Of a stretch of DNA of 36,298 bases, positions 7,686-16,023 are shown one piece after another. The DNA is taken from IMG/VR virus record IMGVR_UViG_3300030329_006107, positions 1-36,298 of that record, one strand, 5' to 3'. How positions within the stretch are numbered: position 1 is the stretch's first letter; every line of letters starts with the position of its first letter. Under the pieces are notes generated by a model, which was not told where the DNA came from, searched no databases, and saw nothing but the letters and a program-made list of their open reading frames with translations. The DNA comes from a virus. Position numbers and translations under genes: made by a program.

Positions 7686-8453
7686 ATGTCTCACATTTCA
7701 TTTTCGGAAATTAAAAACTGGAACCAATGCGCTTATTATCATAAGCTAACTTACATTGATAAACTCAAAGGGTTTGAAGGTAATTTATATACTGCTTTTG
7801 GTTCTGCTTTACACACTGTTTGTGAGAAGATTGTTATTAAAGATATTAAAGATAAGAAGTCTCTTTTTCAATTATCTTTTTCTAATGAAATCAACAACTT
7901 ACCAAAGACGATCCAAGAGAATATTGACACAAAAATGGTGTCTGATATGCGTCGACAAGGTGATATGTTAGTTGATTTAATCTTGCCTCAACTAAAGAAG
8001 AACTTCGAAAAGTTTGAAGTTATTTCTGTTGAAGAAAAGATTTACGAACCTATTGAAAATCATGACCGTAAATTTAAAGGATTTATCGACTTAGTTATTA
8101 AAACTGAAGACGGTAAATATCACGTAATCGATTGGAAATCGTGTTCTTGGGGTTGGGACATGAAAAGAAAGTCTGATCCAATGACTACATACCAGCTTAC
8201 ATTTTATAAGCATTATTTTGCTAAAAAGCATAATATCGACCCTAAAAATATTGAAACTTACTTTGCCTTACTTAAAAGAACTGCAAAGAAAGACAACGTT
8301 GAAGTATACCGCGTAACTAGCGGAAATCGTAAAACTGAAAATGCGCTTAACTTATTGGACAAAGTGTTGTATAATATAAAGCGCAAGAACTACTTCAAAA
8401 ACCGTCTTTCTTGCAAGAGGTGTGAATTCTATAAAACAGAATATTGCACTTAA
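7686..8453 (+). CDS. PD-(D/E)XK nuclease, Cas4/AddB-like with four cysteines
   Basis: A 255-residue RecB-family nuclease. Visible motifs are a FSEIKNWNQC start, GSALH with His43, GFID with Asp135, and IDWKS with Asp149 and Lys151, which together form the metal-binding active site. A later QLTFYKHYF helix matches the usual YxxQ-like motif. Cys15 near the N-terminus and a terminal CKRC plus C cluster (Cys243, Cys246, Cys254) reproduce the layout of the iron-sulfur staple in Cas4, AddB and Dna2. It would degrade or trim DNA ends, and in phages such genes usually serve recombination or host DNA breakdown. No cas1 or cas2 is nearby, so a CRISPR role is not suggested. Confidence 0.85.
   Translation: MSHISFSEIKNWNQCAYYHKLTYIDKLKGFEGNLYTAFGSALHTVCEKIVIKDIKDKKSLFQLSFSNEINNLPKTIQENIDTKMVSDMRRQGDMLVDLILPQLKKNFEKFEVISVEEKIYEPIENHDRKFKGFIDLVIKTEDGKYHVIDWKSCSWGWDMKRKSDPMTTYQLTFYKHYFAKKHNIDPKNIETYFALLKRTAKKDNVEVYRVTSGNRKTENALNLLDKVLYNIKRKNYFKNRLSCKRCEFYKTEYCT
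8347..8375 (+). promoter_or_regulatory. Candidate promoter in front of the glycan cassette
   Basis: TTAACT at 8347-8352 and a consensus TATAAT at 8370-8375 are separated by 17 bases, inside the 3' end of the nuclease gene. It would start transcription about 90 bases before the first glycosyltransferase. The position is sensible for an internal promoter of the cassette. Being inside coding DNA of an AT-rich genome, it could be chance. Confidence 0.35.
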
Positions 8454-8471
8454 TCTTTTAAGGAGAAAAAG

Positions 8472-9740
8472 TTGGATAAGAAAATTAAGGTATTGGTCTT
8501 GAGTGATCACCCGCTAAGTCCATCCGGAGTTGGTACTCAAACAAAATACATGATTGAAAGCCTGATAAAAACAGGCAAATTTAGTTTTTATTGTTTGGCC
8601 GGTGCGATGAAGCACCTTGATTATAATATAACAAAAGTTGAAGGTTTCGGAGATGATTGGGTAATCATGCCTGTTGATGGATACGGAACTCCAGAACATG
8701 TTCGAACTTTAATGAGGAATGAAAAACCAGACATTGTTTGGTTTATGACAGACCCAAGATTTTGGGGCTGGTTATGGGAAATGGAAGATGAAATCCGCCC
8801 AGTTGCTCCCATGGTATATTATCATGTTTGGGATAACTATCCTTATCCAACTTATAATAAAGCTGCCTACACATCAAATGATGTTATTGCATGTATATCA
8901 AAAGTAACTCATGATATTGTACAAAATGTCTCACCGGAAGTTGAGAGTTACTATATACCACATTCAGTTGACACTAATATTTTCGATAAAATTGATGAAA
9001 GCACTGTACAACAGTTCAGAGAAAGTCATTTTTCAAATAATGATGGTAAATTTTTAATTTTTTGGAATAATAGAAACGCCAGACGTAAGCAAAGTGGCTC
9101 TTTAATTTATTGGTTTAAGAAATTTTTAGATAAAGTGGGGCACGATAAAGCACAATTATTGATGCACACCGACGTTAAAGACCCTCATGGACAAGATTTA
9201 GAAGCAATCGTTCATAGTCTGGGATTGATTAACGGAGAGGTTATGTTCTCTCAGCAGAAGGTATCAGCATTTCACATGGCTATTTTATATAATATGGCAG
9301 ATTGTACCATTAATGTTTCTGACGCTGAAGGATTTGGTTTGTCGACTTTTGAATCTTTGGCATGTGAAACACCAATTATTGTTAATATGACAGGCGGACT
9401 TCAAGAACAAGTAACAGATGGTAAAAATTGGTTTGGAGTTGGAATTCAGCCAGCTTCTAAAGCAATTATTGGTTCACAAGAAATTCCATGGATTTATGAA
9501 GATCGAGTTTCTGAAGAAGATGTAGTTAATGCTTTGCTTAAACTTTATAATATGTCTAAAGAAGATCGTCAAGCCCTTGGAAAAGCCGGCCGCGAACACG
9601 TTATAAAAAATTATAATTTTGATCAATATACTAAAAGATGGGAAGAGCTACTATTAGATGTTCACGAGCGTCATGGATCGTGGGATACAAGAAAAGGCTA
9701 CAATTCCTGGGAATTAATTGAAATTGGAGCAGCAGCATAA
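8472..9740 (+). CDS. GT4-type glycosyltransferase
   Basis: A 422-residue GT-B glycosyltransferase. The N-terminal domain opens with a Rossmann strand and a Gly-rich turn (LSDHPLSPSGVGTQ). The C-terminal domain has the family's nucleotide-sugar motif DAEGFGLSTFESLAC (the E-x7-E pattern) followed by TPIIV. It should be a retaining transferase working on the cytoplasmic face of the membrane. The start codon is TTG, supported by AAGGAG at 8460-8465 six bases upstream and by the fit of the first strand. It is the first gene of the glycan cassette, and its TAA overlaps the next ATG (TAATG). Donor and acceptor sugars cannot be inferred. Confidence 0.9.
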   Translation: MDKKIKVLVLSDHPLSPSGVGTQTKYMIESLIKTGKFSFYCLAGAMKHLDYNITKVEGFGDDWVIMPVDGYGTPEHVRTLMRNEKPDIVWFMTDPRFWGWLWEMEDEIRPVAPMVYYHVWDNYPYPTYNKAAYTSNDVIACISKVTHDIVQNVSPEVESYYIPHSVDTNIFDKIDESTVQQFRESHFSNNDGKFLIFWNNRNARRKQSGSLIYWFKKFLDKVGHDKAQLLMHTDVKDPHGQDLEAIVHSLGLINGEVMFSQQKVSAFHMAILYNMADCTINVSDAEGFGLSTFESLACETPIIVNMTGGLQEQVTDGKNWFGVGIQPASKAIIGSQEIPWIYEDRVSEEDVVNALLKLYNMSKEDRQALGKAGREHVIKNYNFDQYTKRWEELLLDVHERHGSWDTRKGYNSWELIEIGAAA

Positions 9741-11836
9741 TGAAGAAAAAAATATTAATTAGAGGACCAGTTTTAACTCAATCCGGTTACGGAGAACATT
9801 GCAGATTTCTTTTAAGGTCTCTTAGGAAATATGAAGATATATTTGATTTGTATGTTATTGCCGTTAACTGGGGGAAAACAAATTGGCAGTTTGAACAAAC
9901 AGAGGAAAGAGAGTGGTTTGATTCTCTTATTAAGAAAACACATGAGCATATCCAAAAACAACGTGGACCAATGGATATTTCTATTCAAGTAACAATTCCA
10001 AATGAATGGGAAAAGTTGGCTCCAATTAACATTGGTGTGACTGCTGGAATTGAAACTGATAGAATTAGCAGGAAGTGGATCGAGAAATCACAAATAATGA
10101 ACAAAATTATTGTTGTATCAGAACATGCCAAAAAAGGATTTGATAAAACAAAATACGATGTGGTAGACACCAGGACAAACCGAGAAGTAAAAGATTGGAA
10201 ATGTCAAGTACCTGTAGAAGTGGTACACTACCCAGTTAAAAGTTTGGAAAAAACAAAACTAGATTTAAAATTAAAACATGATTTTAATTTTCTTGTAGTG
10301 GCTCAATGGGGTCCAAGAAAAAATCTTAAGAATACCATAAAGTGGTTTATGGATGAATTTAAGAATGATGAAGTTGGTTTAGTTGTAAAGACAAATTTAG
10401 CTAAGAATTGTATTGTCGACAGATGGAATATGGCTGACAGATTAAAAAACATCGTTAAGGGATTTCCAGATGCCAAGTGCACAGTTCACTTATTACATGG
10501 ATATATGACAGAAAAAGAGATGAATGGGTTGTATACTCATCCCAAAATCAAGGCGATAGCGTCCCTTACTCATGGAGAGGGTTTTGGCTTGCCTCTTTTC
10601 GAAGCTGCATATAATGGACTGCCAGTTATTGCAACTAATTGGAGTGGTCATTTAGATTTCTTGTATATGCCAGTGAAAGATAAAAAAGGCAAAACAAAAA
10701 ACAAACCAATGTTTTCAAGAGTGGCGTATGAGTTAAAAGAAGTTAAAAAACGTGCTGTTTGGCCAGGAGTTATTGATACTGACGCTCAGTGGGCTTTCGC
10801 GGAAAAAGGTTCGTATAAGATGAAGTTGCGCGATGCTTTTAAAGATATTGGAAGACACAAATCCGCAGCTAAAAAATTACAAAAACACATTTTAGAGAAC
10901 TTTACTGAAGAAAAACAGAATTTAGATTTTGCAACAAAGATCTTAGGAGATGGAGTTACGAAAGCAGAGAACGCCAAATATGTATTTGTAAGTGATTTCT
11001 TCGCAAACCAACTTCAGGGTGGAGCAGAATTGAGTCTGCAGACTTTAATTGACAAAGTATCCGAAGAAAGCATTCAAATTAATTCATCGGATTTAACAGT
11101 AGAATATGTTAAGAGAAATAAAGATAAGACATGGGTTTTCGGCAATTTTACGCAAGCTTCTAAAGATGCAATTGAAAAAGTAGTAGAAGAAAAAGTCAAT
11201 TATAATGTGATTGAATTTGATTATAAGTTTTGTAAATACAGAAACTTAGAGTTGCACGAGACCCTAGAAGGTGAGCCGTGTAATTGTGCAGGGGAAGATC
11301 ATGGACAAGAAGTGGGCAAGTTCCTGTCCGGAGCACAAAATGTGTTCTTCATGTCTTCAGTCCAAATGGATGTGCATTTAAAAAATATTAAATCTCTTAA
11401 AAAGTCTAAATGTGTTGTCTTATCGTCGATTTTCGATGATAAGTTCTTTGACACGATTAAACAATTGAGAGAAATATATAACAAAAAAGAAGATAAATGG
11501 GTTGTGTCATCATCACCATCATGGATTAAAGGCTCTAAAGAAGCTGAACAGTGGTGTGTTGAAAACAATAAAGAATATGATAAGATGCACGGACTATCTT
11601 ACAAAGACGCATTGGTAACTTTAGCCAAATCAAAGGGGTTGTGTTTCTTGCCAACTGGCGCCGACACATGCCCCAGATTGGTGATTGAAGCTAAATTACT
11701 AAACTGTGAACTTGAATTAAATGAAAATGTGCAACATGTTACAGAAGATTGGTTCAATACAGATGATTTACAAGTAACAGAGGATTATCTCAAGGGTCGA
11801 CCCGACGTATTTTGGAAAAAGGTGATCGGTGGTTGA
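9740..11836 (+). CDS. Bifunctional (tandem-domain) glycosyltransferase
   Basis: A 698-residue protein with two GT-B-like regions. Residues 1-400 form a GT4-type transferase with a QSGYGEH loop near the N-terminus and the donor-site motif THGEGFGLPLFEAA followed by GLPVIATNWSG. From about residue 413 a second unit begins (VFVSDFFANQLQGGAEL), rich in charged residues, with a Cys pair at CNCAG and a C-terminal LPTGADTCPRLVIEAKLL segment that resembles the donor site of GT-B enzymes. The two halves may add successive sugars. It is translationally coupled to both neighbours: TAATG at its start, and an 8-base overlap at its end. The first half is secure, and the second half is less so. Confidence 0.85.
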   Translation: MKKKILIRGPVLTQSGYGEHCRFLLRSLRKYEDIFDLYVIAVNWGKTNWQFEQTEEREWFDSLIKKTHEHIQKQRGPMDISIQVTIPNEWEKLAPINIGVTAGIETDRISRKWIEKSQIMNKIIVVSEHAKKGFDKTKYDVVDTRTNREVKDWKCQVPVEVVHYPVKSLEKTKLDLKLKHDFNFLVVAQWGPRKNLKNTIKWFMDEFKNDEVGLVVKTNLAKNCIVDRWNMADRLKNIVKGFPDAKCTVHLLHGYMTEKEMNGLYTHPKIKAIASLTHGEGFGLPLFEAAYNGLPVIATNWSGHLDFLYMPVKDKKGKTKNKPMFSRVAYELKEVKKRAVWPGVIDTDAQWAFAEKGSYKMKLRDAFKDIGRHKSAAKKLQKHILENFTEEKQNLDFATKILGDGVTKAENAKYVFVSDFFANQLQGGAELSLQTLIDKVSEESIQINSSDLTVEYVKRNKDKTWVFGNFTQASKDAIEKVVEEKVNYNVIEFDYKFCKYRNLELHETLEGEPCNCAGEDHGQEVGKFLSGAQNVFFMSSVQMDVHLKNIKSLKKSKCVVLSSIFDDKFFDTIKQLREIYNKKEDKWVVSSSPSWIKGSKEAEQWCVENNKEYDKMHGLSYKDALVTLAKSKGLCFLPTGADTCPRLVIEAKLLNCELELNENVQHVTEDWFNTDDLQVTEDYLKGRPDVFWKKVIGG

Positions 11837-12551
11837 TACAATCCAAACAATGTGGGTTGGTAATAAATTATCGACAATGGAAAAATTAAGCCTAAGTTCC
11901 TTTGTTAAGAACGGCCACGAAGTACATCTATATACATATTCTGATGTGGAAGGTATACCTGAAGGTGTAGAGGTCAAAGACGGCAACACAATTCTTCCGG
12001 AAGAGATGATTTTTATGTACAAGGACCATAAAAGCTACTCAGCCTTTTCAAATTACTTCAGGTATAAATTGTTATTTGAAAAGGGTGGGTATTGGGTTGA
12101 TACCGATGTCGTGTGTCTTAAAAAATTTGATTTTAAATCTCCATTTGTATTTTGTTCTGAGGAGGTGCTGCCACTTAATCAGGGGAATACACATGTTGGG
12201 TCGTGTATTATTAAAATGCCTGCCGGCAATCCGATTTCCTTGGATGCATTCGAAACATGTATGGAAAAAAAAAGAGAGATGCTCGTCTGGGGTGAAATTG
12301 GCCCGCGACTGGTTAAACAAATGGTTGAAAAATATAATATGTCTTTCTTCGTTAAACCACCAGAAACGTTTTGTCCAATTCCGGGATGCATGTGGAACTT
12401 AGTTTTAAATCCAGAACAAAATATTAAGTTTGATGAGAAAACTTATGCAATTCATCTCTGGAATGAAATGTGGAGACGGAACAATGCAGATAAAGATATA
12501 AAATATCCTGTTAATTCATATTATGAAAAACTTAAGGAAGAGTATCTATAA
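11829..12551 (+). CDS. GT32-type glycosyltransferase (DXD sugar-binding)
   Basis: A 240-residue GT-A transferase of the capsular-polysaccharide/Och1 (GT32) type. It begins with the IQTMWVG strand typical of the family. A YFRYKLLFEKGGYWVDTDV segment carries the DXD metal-nucleotide motif (Asp91, Asp93). Near the C-terminus an AIHLWNEMW motif matches the usual His-Trp close of the active site. The start is a GTG at 11829 behind AAGGTG. The gene overlaps its upstream neighbour by 8 bases and the next by one base. It likely adds a hexose to a growing glycan. Donor unknown. Confidence 0.88.
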   Translation: MVDTIQTMWVGNKLSTMEKLSLSSFVKNGHEVHLYTYSDVEGIPEGVEVKDGNTILPEEMIFMYKDHKSYSAFSNYFRYKLLFEKGGYWVDTDVVCLKKFDFKSPFVFCSEEVLPLNQGNTHVGSCIIKMPAGNPISLDAFETCMEKKREMLVWGEIGPRLVKQMVEKYNMSFFVKPPETFCPIPGCMWNLVLNPEQNIKFDEKTYAIHLWNEMWRRNNADKDIKYPVNSYYEKLKEEYL

Positions 12552-13540
12552 TGTTGAATATTTTATATCTATGCGACAAGGATATATACGACACAAAAAT
12601 GTCTAGAGTTCGATTTCATGGAATGAGAGCTATTGGAAAAAGAAAAGATGTTAATTTAGTATGGTCCGGCCCCAAGTGGAAAGATTATAATAAAAACAAG
12701 TCAGTCAGTGAAAATATTAAAAATATTTATAAAGGATCCAAGCCTGATATAGTTGTTGCATATAAGCCTTTAAATTTAGTTAAATTTCGAGATTTAAATA
12801 TTCCAAAGTGTCTTCGTTATAATGAAATGTATGATGTTGATTGGACAAACAAAGAAATATTTGATAGTCGATCAAATTTGATTATATGTCATCATGAAAA
12901 TGATATGAACGAATTCAAAAAGATGTATTCCATGAAGAGAATCGATCGAACTCTAAGGCTTTATAATATTCCACACGCAGCCGAAAAAGTGATTTATAGA
13001 GATTATGGCATGCCAAAAAAATATGATATTCTTTTAGCTGGAGCAATTTTTACAAAATCTCTTTTGGGCAATCATTATCCTTTGAGAATACGTTTAGCGA
13101 AAGATATTCTTCCTAAAATGAACAAGAAATATAAATGTAATATTCTAAGACACCCAGGTGGAAATTTATATAATGCTGCTTCCGATCAAAATAGTTTCTT
13201 TTATGCACAACAACTAAGTTCTGCTAGAATATGTGTAACATGTAGTGGGCAGCCAAGATCTAGGTTTGGGAAATATATTGAAATTCCAATGTGCGGAACT
13301 GCACTAGCTGCCGACATGCCGGGGGAACAACAAGATCAATTTAAAGAGTTTATGATTGAGATTGATATGTCGATGACAGACGATGAAATAATTAATAAAC
13401 TTTCTTATTATTTGGATAACGAAGAAGAACTGAAAAAAATTACAAATAAAGGTATGGAATATGCAGAAAATCATACACAAGAAAAATATGCAGAAAGTTT
13501 TGTTAATATAGTAAAAGAGTTCTTGGAGGAAACAGGATGA
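12551..13540 (+). CDS. GT-B family glycosyltransferase, CgeB/Glyco_trans_1_2-like
   Basis: A 329-residue protein with a GT-B fold pattern: an N-terminal ILYLCDKD strand, an IVVAYKPL strand in the first domain, a linker PKKYDILLAGA opening the second domain, and a donor-site region with FGKYIEIPMCGTALAADMPG. The end (GMEYAENHTQEKYAESF) is the usual C-terminal helix of GT-B enzymes with a spore-coat CgeB or Glyco_trans_1_2 character. It is coupled at both ends (TAATG and ATGA). The donor is unknown. Confidence 0.8.
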   Translation: MLNILYLCDKDIYDTKMSRVRFHGMRAIGKRKDVNLVWSGPKWKDYNKNKSVSENIKNIYKGSKPDIVVAYKPLNLVKFRDLNIPKCLRYNEMYDVDWTNKEIFDSRSNLIICHHENDMNEFKKMYSMKRIDRTLRLYNIPHAAEKVIYRDYGMPKKYDILLAGAIFTKSLLGNHYPLRIRLAKDILPKMNKKYKCNILRHPGGNLYNAASDQNSFFYAQQLSSARICVTCSGQPRSRFGKYIEIPMCGTALAADMPGEQQDQFKEFMIEIDMSMTDDEIINKLSYYLDNEEELKKITNKGMEYAENHTQEKYAESFVNIVKEFLEETG

Positions 13541-14238
13541 TTGTTATAAGCTCCACGGGAGGATCTGGCTCTAGTTATGTCGCAAACCAGTTCACAAATT
13601 CAAATTGGTCAGTGTGCCTTCGACCGGACGGCGGAAAACAAAAAGCAACTCATACACCATCTCAAATATTTCATGAGAGAATGGATCCTATAATCGGGCC
13701 CAACGCTATATACGAAAAATCAACTCAAAAAGAAATGTTTGATGTTGCATATAAAGGCTTAAAAAGCCTCGATCACTCAAAAATTATGCTTCTGTGTATG
13801 ACATGGGGCGGATTAGGATTTCTTAATGAAATTGAGGAAAAGACAATTTTCCTTATTAGAGATCCAATATTCGCTTTTAATTCATATTCAGGCGGTGGCT
13901 GGCGCCTCGAAGGCGGACAAAGAAGAATAAAATACGTCGACGCTAGCGGCCCAAATGATAAAAAATGGATTGATGCATGGATGGGAGATTTCTCACACTG
14001 GCTCGATGGCGCCAAATATGCTTTACAGGCACAAAAAGAGGGTAAAGGACATATTGTTAGATACCATAATTTTAGAGAAGATTGGGCTAAAATTCCAGAC
14101 GTCCCGCCAATTCATCTAAATTTTAATTCTAAAGATGTTTTTGCAAAAATTCAAGAGAAAGATTATTTACAAATTGAAACTATTGCCTATATTAAGAGTA
14201 AAACGAAAGATGTGTGGAATGAGATTAAAGCACTTTAA
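13537..14238 (+). CDS. Sulfotransferase-like protein 1
   Basis: A 233-residue P-loop protein that fits the PAPS-dependent sulfotransferase family. Residues 5-14 (SSTGGSGSSY) form the 5'-phosphosulfate-binding loop. FLIRDPIFAFNSY (Arg108, Ser116) is the 3'-phosphate-binding motif. The P-loop lacks the lysine of the usual KxGxxW/KSGTT form, as occurs in some carbohydrate sulfotransferases. It would move sulfate from PAPS onto a sugar or another acceptor. A GGAGG site precedes the ATG, which overlaps the previous TGA. The APS kinase gene about 5 kb downstream in the same cassette could supply its donor. A nucleotide kinase is the main alternative, but the RDP-x5-S-Y motif favours sulfotransferase. 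Confidence 0.75.
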   Translation: MIVISSTGGSGSSYVANQFTNSNWSVCLRPDGGKQKATHTPSQIFHERMDPIIGPNAIYEKSTQKEMFDVAYKGLKSLDHSKIMLLCMTWGGLGFLNEIEEKTIFLIRDPIFAFNSYSGGGWRLEGGQRRIKYVDASGPNDKKWIDAWMGDFSHWLDGAKYALQAQKEGKGHIVRYHNFREDWAKIPDVPPIHLNFNSKDVFAKIQEKDYLQIETIAYIKSKTKDVWNEIKAL

Positions 14239-14250
14239 AGGAAAACCCAA

Positions 14251-15897
14251 ATGCCTAAAAAAATTAATTTTCCAATCCATGGGGCCCCGAAACAAGTTCG
14301 GGGCCGAATTAATAAAACTTTAGGCAATAATGAACTTCGTGAGTATTTAGCATCTAAACGAGAGACTTCAAAATCTAAATTTTTAGAAAGTATAGCTGAG
14401 TATGTTGATTACAAGAAGATTGAGAATCCAAAAGTCCTCTTAATCGGTCCATGCATTACTATTCCAAAGTATATGCAAAAGAGATGTATTCCACCCCTGG
14501 GAATTAGCTATGTAGCGGCTTCTCTAGAGAAAGCGGGCATTGATGTGGAAATGCTCGATCTATGCGTTGAAGGGTGGTCTACGGAGCGATATAGCGGCAA
14601 TCTGGTTACATATGGCAAACCTCCGCAAGATATTGTTGATCAATTAAAAGAAAAACAGTACGATATTGTTGGTTTGTCTGTATTATTTTCGACGGATCTG
14701 CCAAATTTGTATGAAGCAACACAAGTTGTCAAGGAGACATTGCCAGATTCTTTGGTCGTCGTCGGAGGATTGCATCCTACAATATATCCAAGAGAGATAA
14801 TAGATTTAGATCTAGAGTTCAATAAGAAAAGAACAGTCGATTTTGTTGTACGAGGCGAAGGCGAATTTAGATTTGTTGATTTCATCGATAACTTAAAAGA
14901 AGGAAAAATAAATAAAAAAGCTGATGGTCTTGTTGGCTTCATAGGGGATGAATTGTTTATTAACCCACAAATAGACAACATTGAAGACATTGATAAAATT
15001 CCATTTCCGGCGTTTCATATGTTACCAATGGAAAAATACTTTGAGATTAATATTCCTTTTTCGCCAGTTCCACAAGGAGAAAGAGTTCTCCCAATGTTGA
15101 CGACAAGAGGATGTCCAGTCGGATGCTCTTTTTGTGCCAATACAAATACTTGGAAGAAGCATAGAAAACGATCAATTGAAAATATTATGGAAGAAGTTCG
15201 TTATTTAAAAGATAATTTTAATGTTGATGAGCTACAATTTGCAGATGATAATTTGACTTATGATATGGTGTATGCTTCTGAGAAATTTAAAGCATTAAAA
15301 GAAGAAAATTTGCTTTGGTGTACACCTAATGGTACAATGATAAACAAATTATCTGAAGAAATAATTGATCTAATGGCAGCTTCTGGTATGTATCAAATTA
15401 CTCTATCTTTAGATAGTGCCAACGCCAGAACTCTTAAAGAATTGCACCACAAGCCTGTAAATTTAAATTCTATACCGGGTTTGATTAAAAAATGCAGAGA
15501 ATTAAATGTTTTTACTCATGGTACTTTAGTTGTTGGAATGCCTGGAGAAACTTTGGAAGAAATCCTAGAAGGATTTGAATATATTAAAGAAGAATTGGAT
15601 TTTACTAGTATTTCTACTTTTATTGCAGCTGCGATTCCTGGATCTGAACTATATCATAATATGCTAGAACAAGGAAAGGTCACTAAAAAAACTGCTCGGG
15701 AAATAGACACAACAAAATCGAAGATTATGTTGGCCAATATCGATCCAAAAGAATTAGAAGAAGCCATAGAAAAATTCCAAACAGAATTTTTAAATATTGT
15801 TAAAAAAAGAGATCCGGAAGAGTATAATAGAAAATATAAAAAGTTAATTCAATCCGGACGTTGGGATGAAAATCAGTGCGGTGGTAAACTAACTTAA
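14251..15897 (+). CDS. B12-binding radical SAM enzyme
   Basis: A 548-residue protein with two recognised domains. Residues 65-215 form a cobalamin-binding-like domain (VLLIGPCITIP, then PPLGISYVAASLEKAG, then VVVGGLHPT). Residues 275-480 form a radical SAM barrel with CPVGCSFC (Cys288, Cys292, Cys295), the CxxxCxxC ligands of the 4Fe-4S cluster. A GMPGET motif follows. This is the class B layout of enzymes that methylate unactivated carbon or phosphorus, though others rearrange or cyclise their substrates. Its place among glycosyltransferases suggests a sugar or lipid substrate. The start at 14251 follows AAAGG. A strong hairpin (14283-14305) lies inside the first 20 codons. Confidence 0.9.
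   Translation: MPKKINFPIHGAPKQVRGRINKTLGNNELREYLASKRETSKSKFLESIAEYVDYKKIENPKVLLIGPCITIPKYMQKRCIPPLGISYVAASLEKAGIDVEMLDLCVEGWSTERYSGNLVTYGKPPQDIVDQLKEKQYDIVGLSVLFSTDLPNLYEATQVVKETLPDSLVVVGGLHPTIYPREIIDLDLEFNKKRTVDFVVRGEGEFRFVDFIDNLKEGKINKKADGLVGFIGDELFINPQIDNIEDIDKIPFPAFHMLPMEKYFEINIPFSPVPQGERVLPMLTTRGCPVGCSFCANTNTWKKHRKRSIENIMEEVRYLKDNFNVDELQFADDNLTYDMVYASEKFKALKEENLLWCTPNGTMINKLSEEIIDLMAASGMYQITLSLDSANARTLKELHHKPVNLNSIPGLIKKCRELNVFTHGTLVVGMPGETLEEILEGFEYIKEELDFTSISTFIAAAIPGSELYHNMLEQGKVTKKTAREIDTTKSKIMLANIDPKELEEAIEKFQTEFLNIVKKRDPEEYNRKYKKLIQSGRWDENQCGGKLT
14283..14305 (+). other. GC-rich 9-bp hairpin at the 5' end of the radical SAM gene
   Basis: The arms GGCCCCGAA (14283-14291) and TTCGGGGCC (14297-14305) are perfectly complementary around a 5-base loop ACAAG. 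The hairpin begins 32 bases after the ATG at 14251 and is much richer in G+C than its surroundings. No T-run follows, so a simple intrinsic terminator is unlikely. It could affect translation initiation, mRNA stability or RNase processing. Confidence 0.6.
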
Positions 15898-15906
15898 GCA
15901 ATTATA

Positions 15907-16023
15907 GTGACAAAAGATAGAATAGAAAAAATCAAAAAAGTGAATTTAGACATTGAAACAAGTGCGCATATCAAGAGAATTGTAAAAGAATTGTGCAGCA
16001 AAATAAGGAGATTAAATGTTTAG
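15907..16023 (+). CDS. Possible 38-aa ORF between radical SAM and licD genes
   Basis: The 118 bases between two cassette genes hold a 38-codon frame from GTG 15907 to TAG 16021-16023, overlapping the licD start by 8 bases. The predicted peptide is basic and helical (TKDRIEKIKKVNLD, then HIKRIVKEL). It is in the same frame as the radical SAM gene, directly after that gene's TAA. There is no Shine-Dalgarno sequence. It could be a remnant of a longer C-terminus, a small gene, or nothing. Confidence 0.3.
   Translation: MTKDRIEKIKKVNLDIETSAHIKRIVKELCSKIRRLNV

Noticed and set aside
7686-8453. The Cas4-like nuclease as part of a CRISPR system
   Set aside because: No repeat array, cas1, cas2 or effector gene is present in the window, and related nucleases are common in phages.
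12076-12402. Alternative + strand frame of 108 codons inside the GT32 gene
   Set aside because: It lies wholly within a gene with a clear DXD motif, in another frame, and its product resembles nothing.
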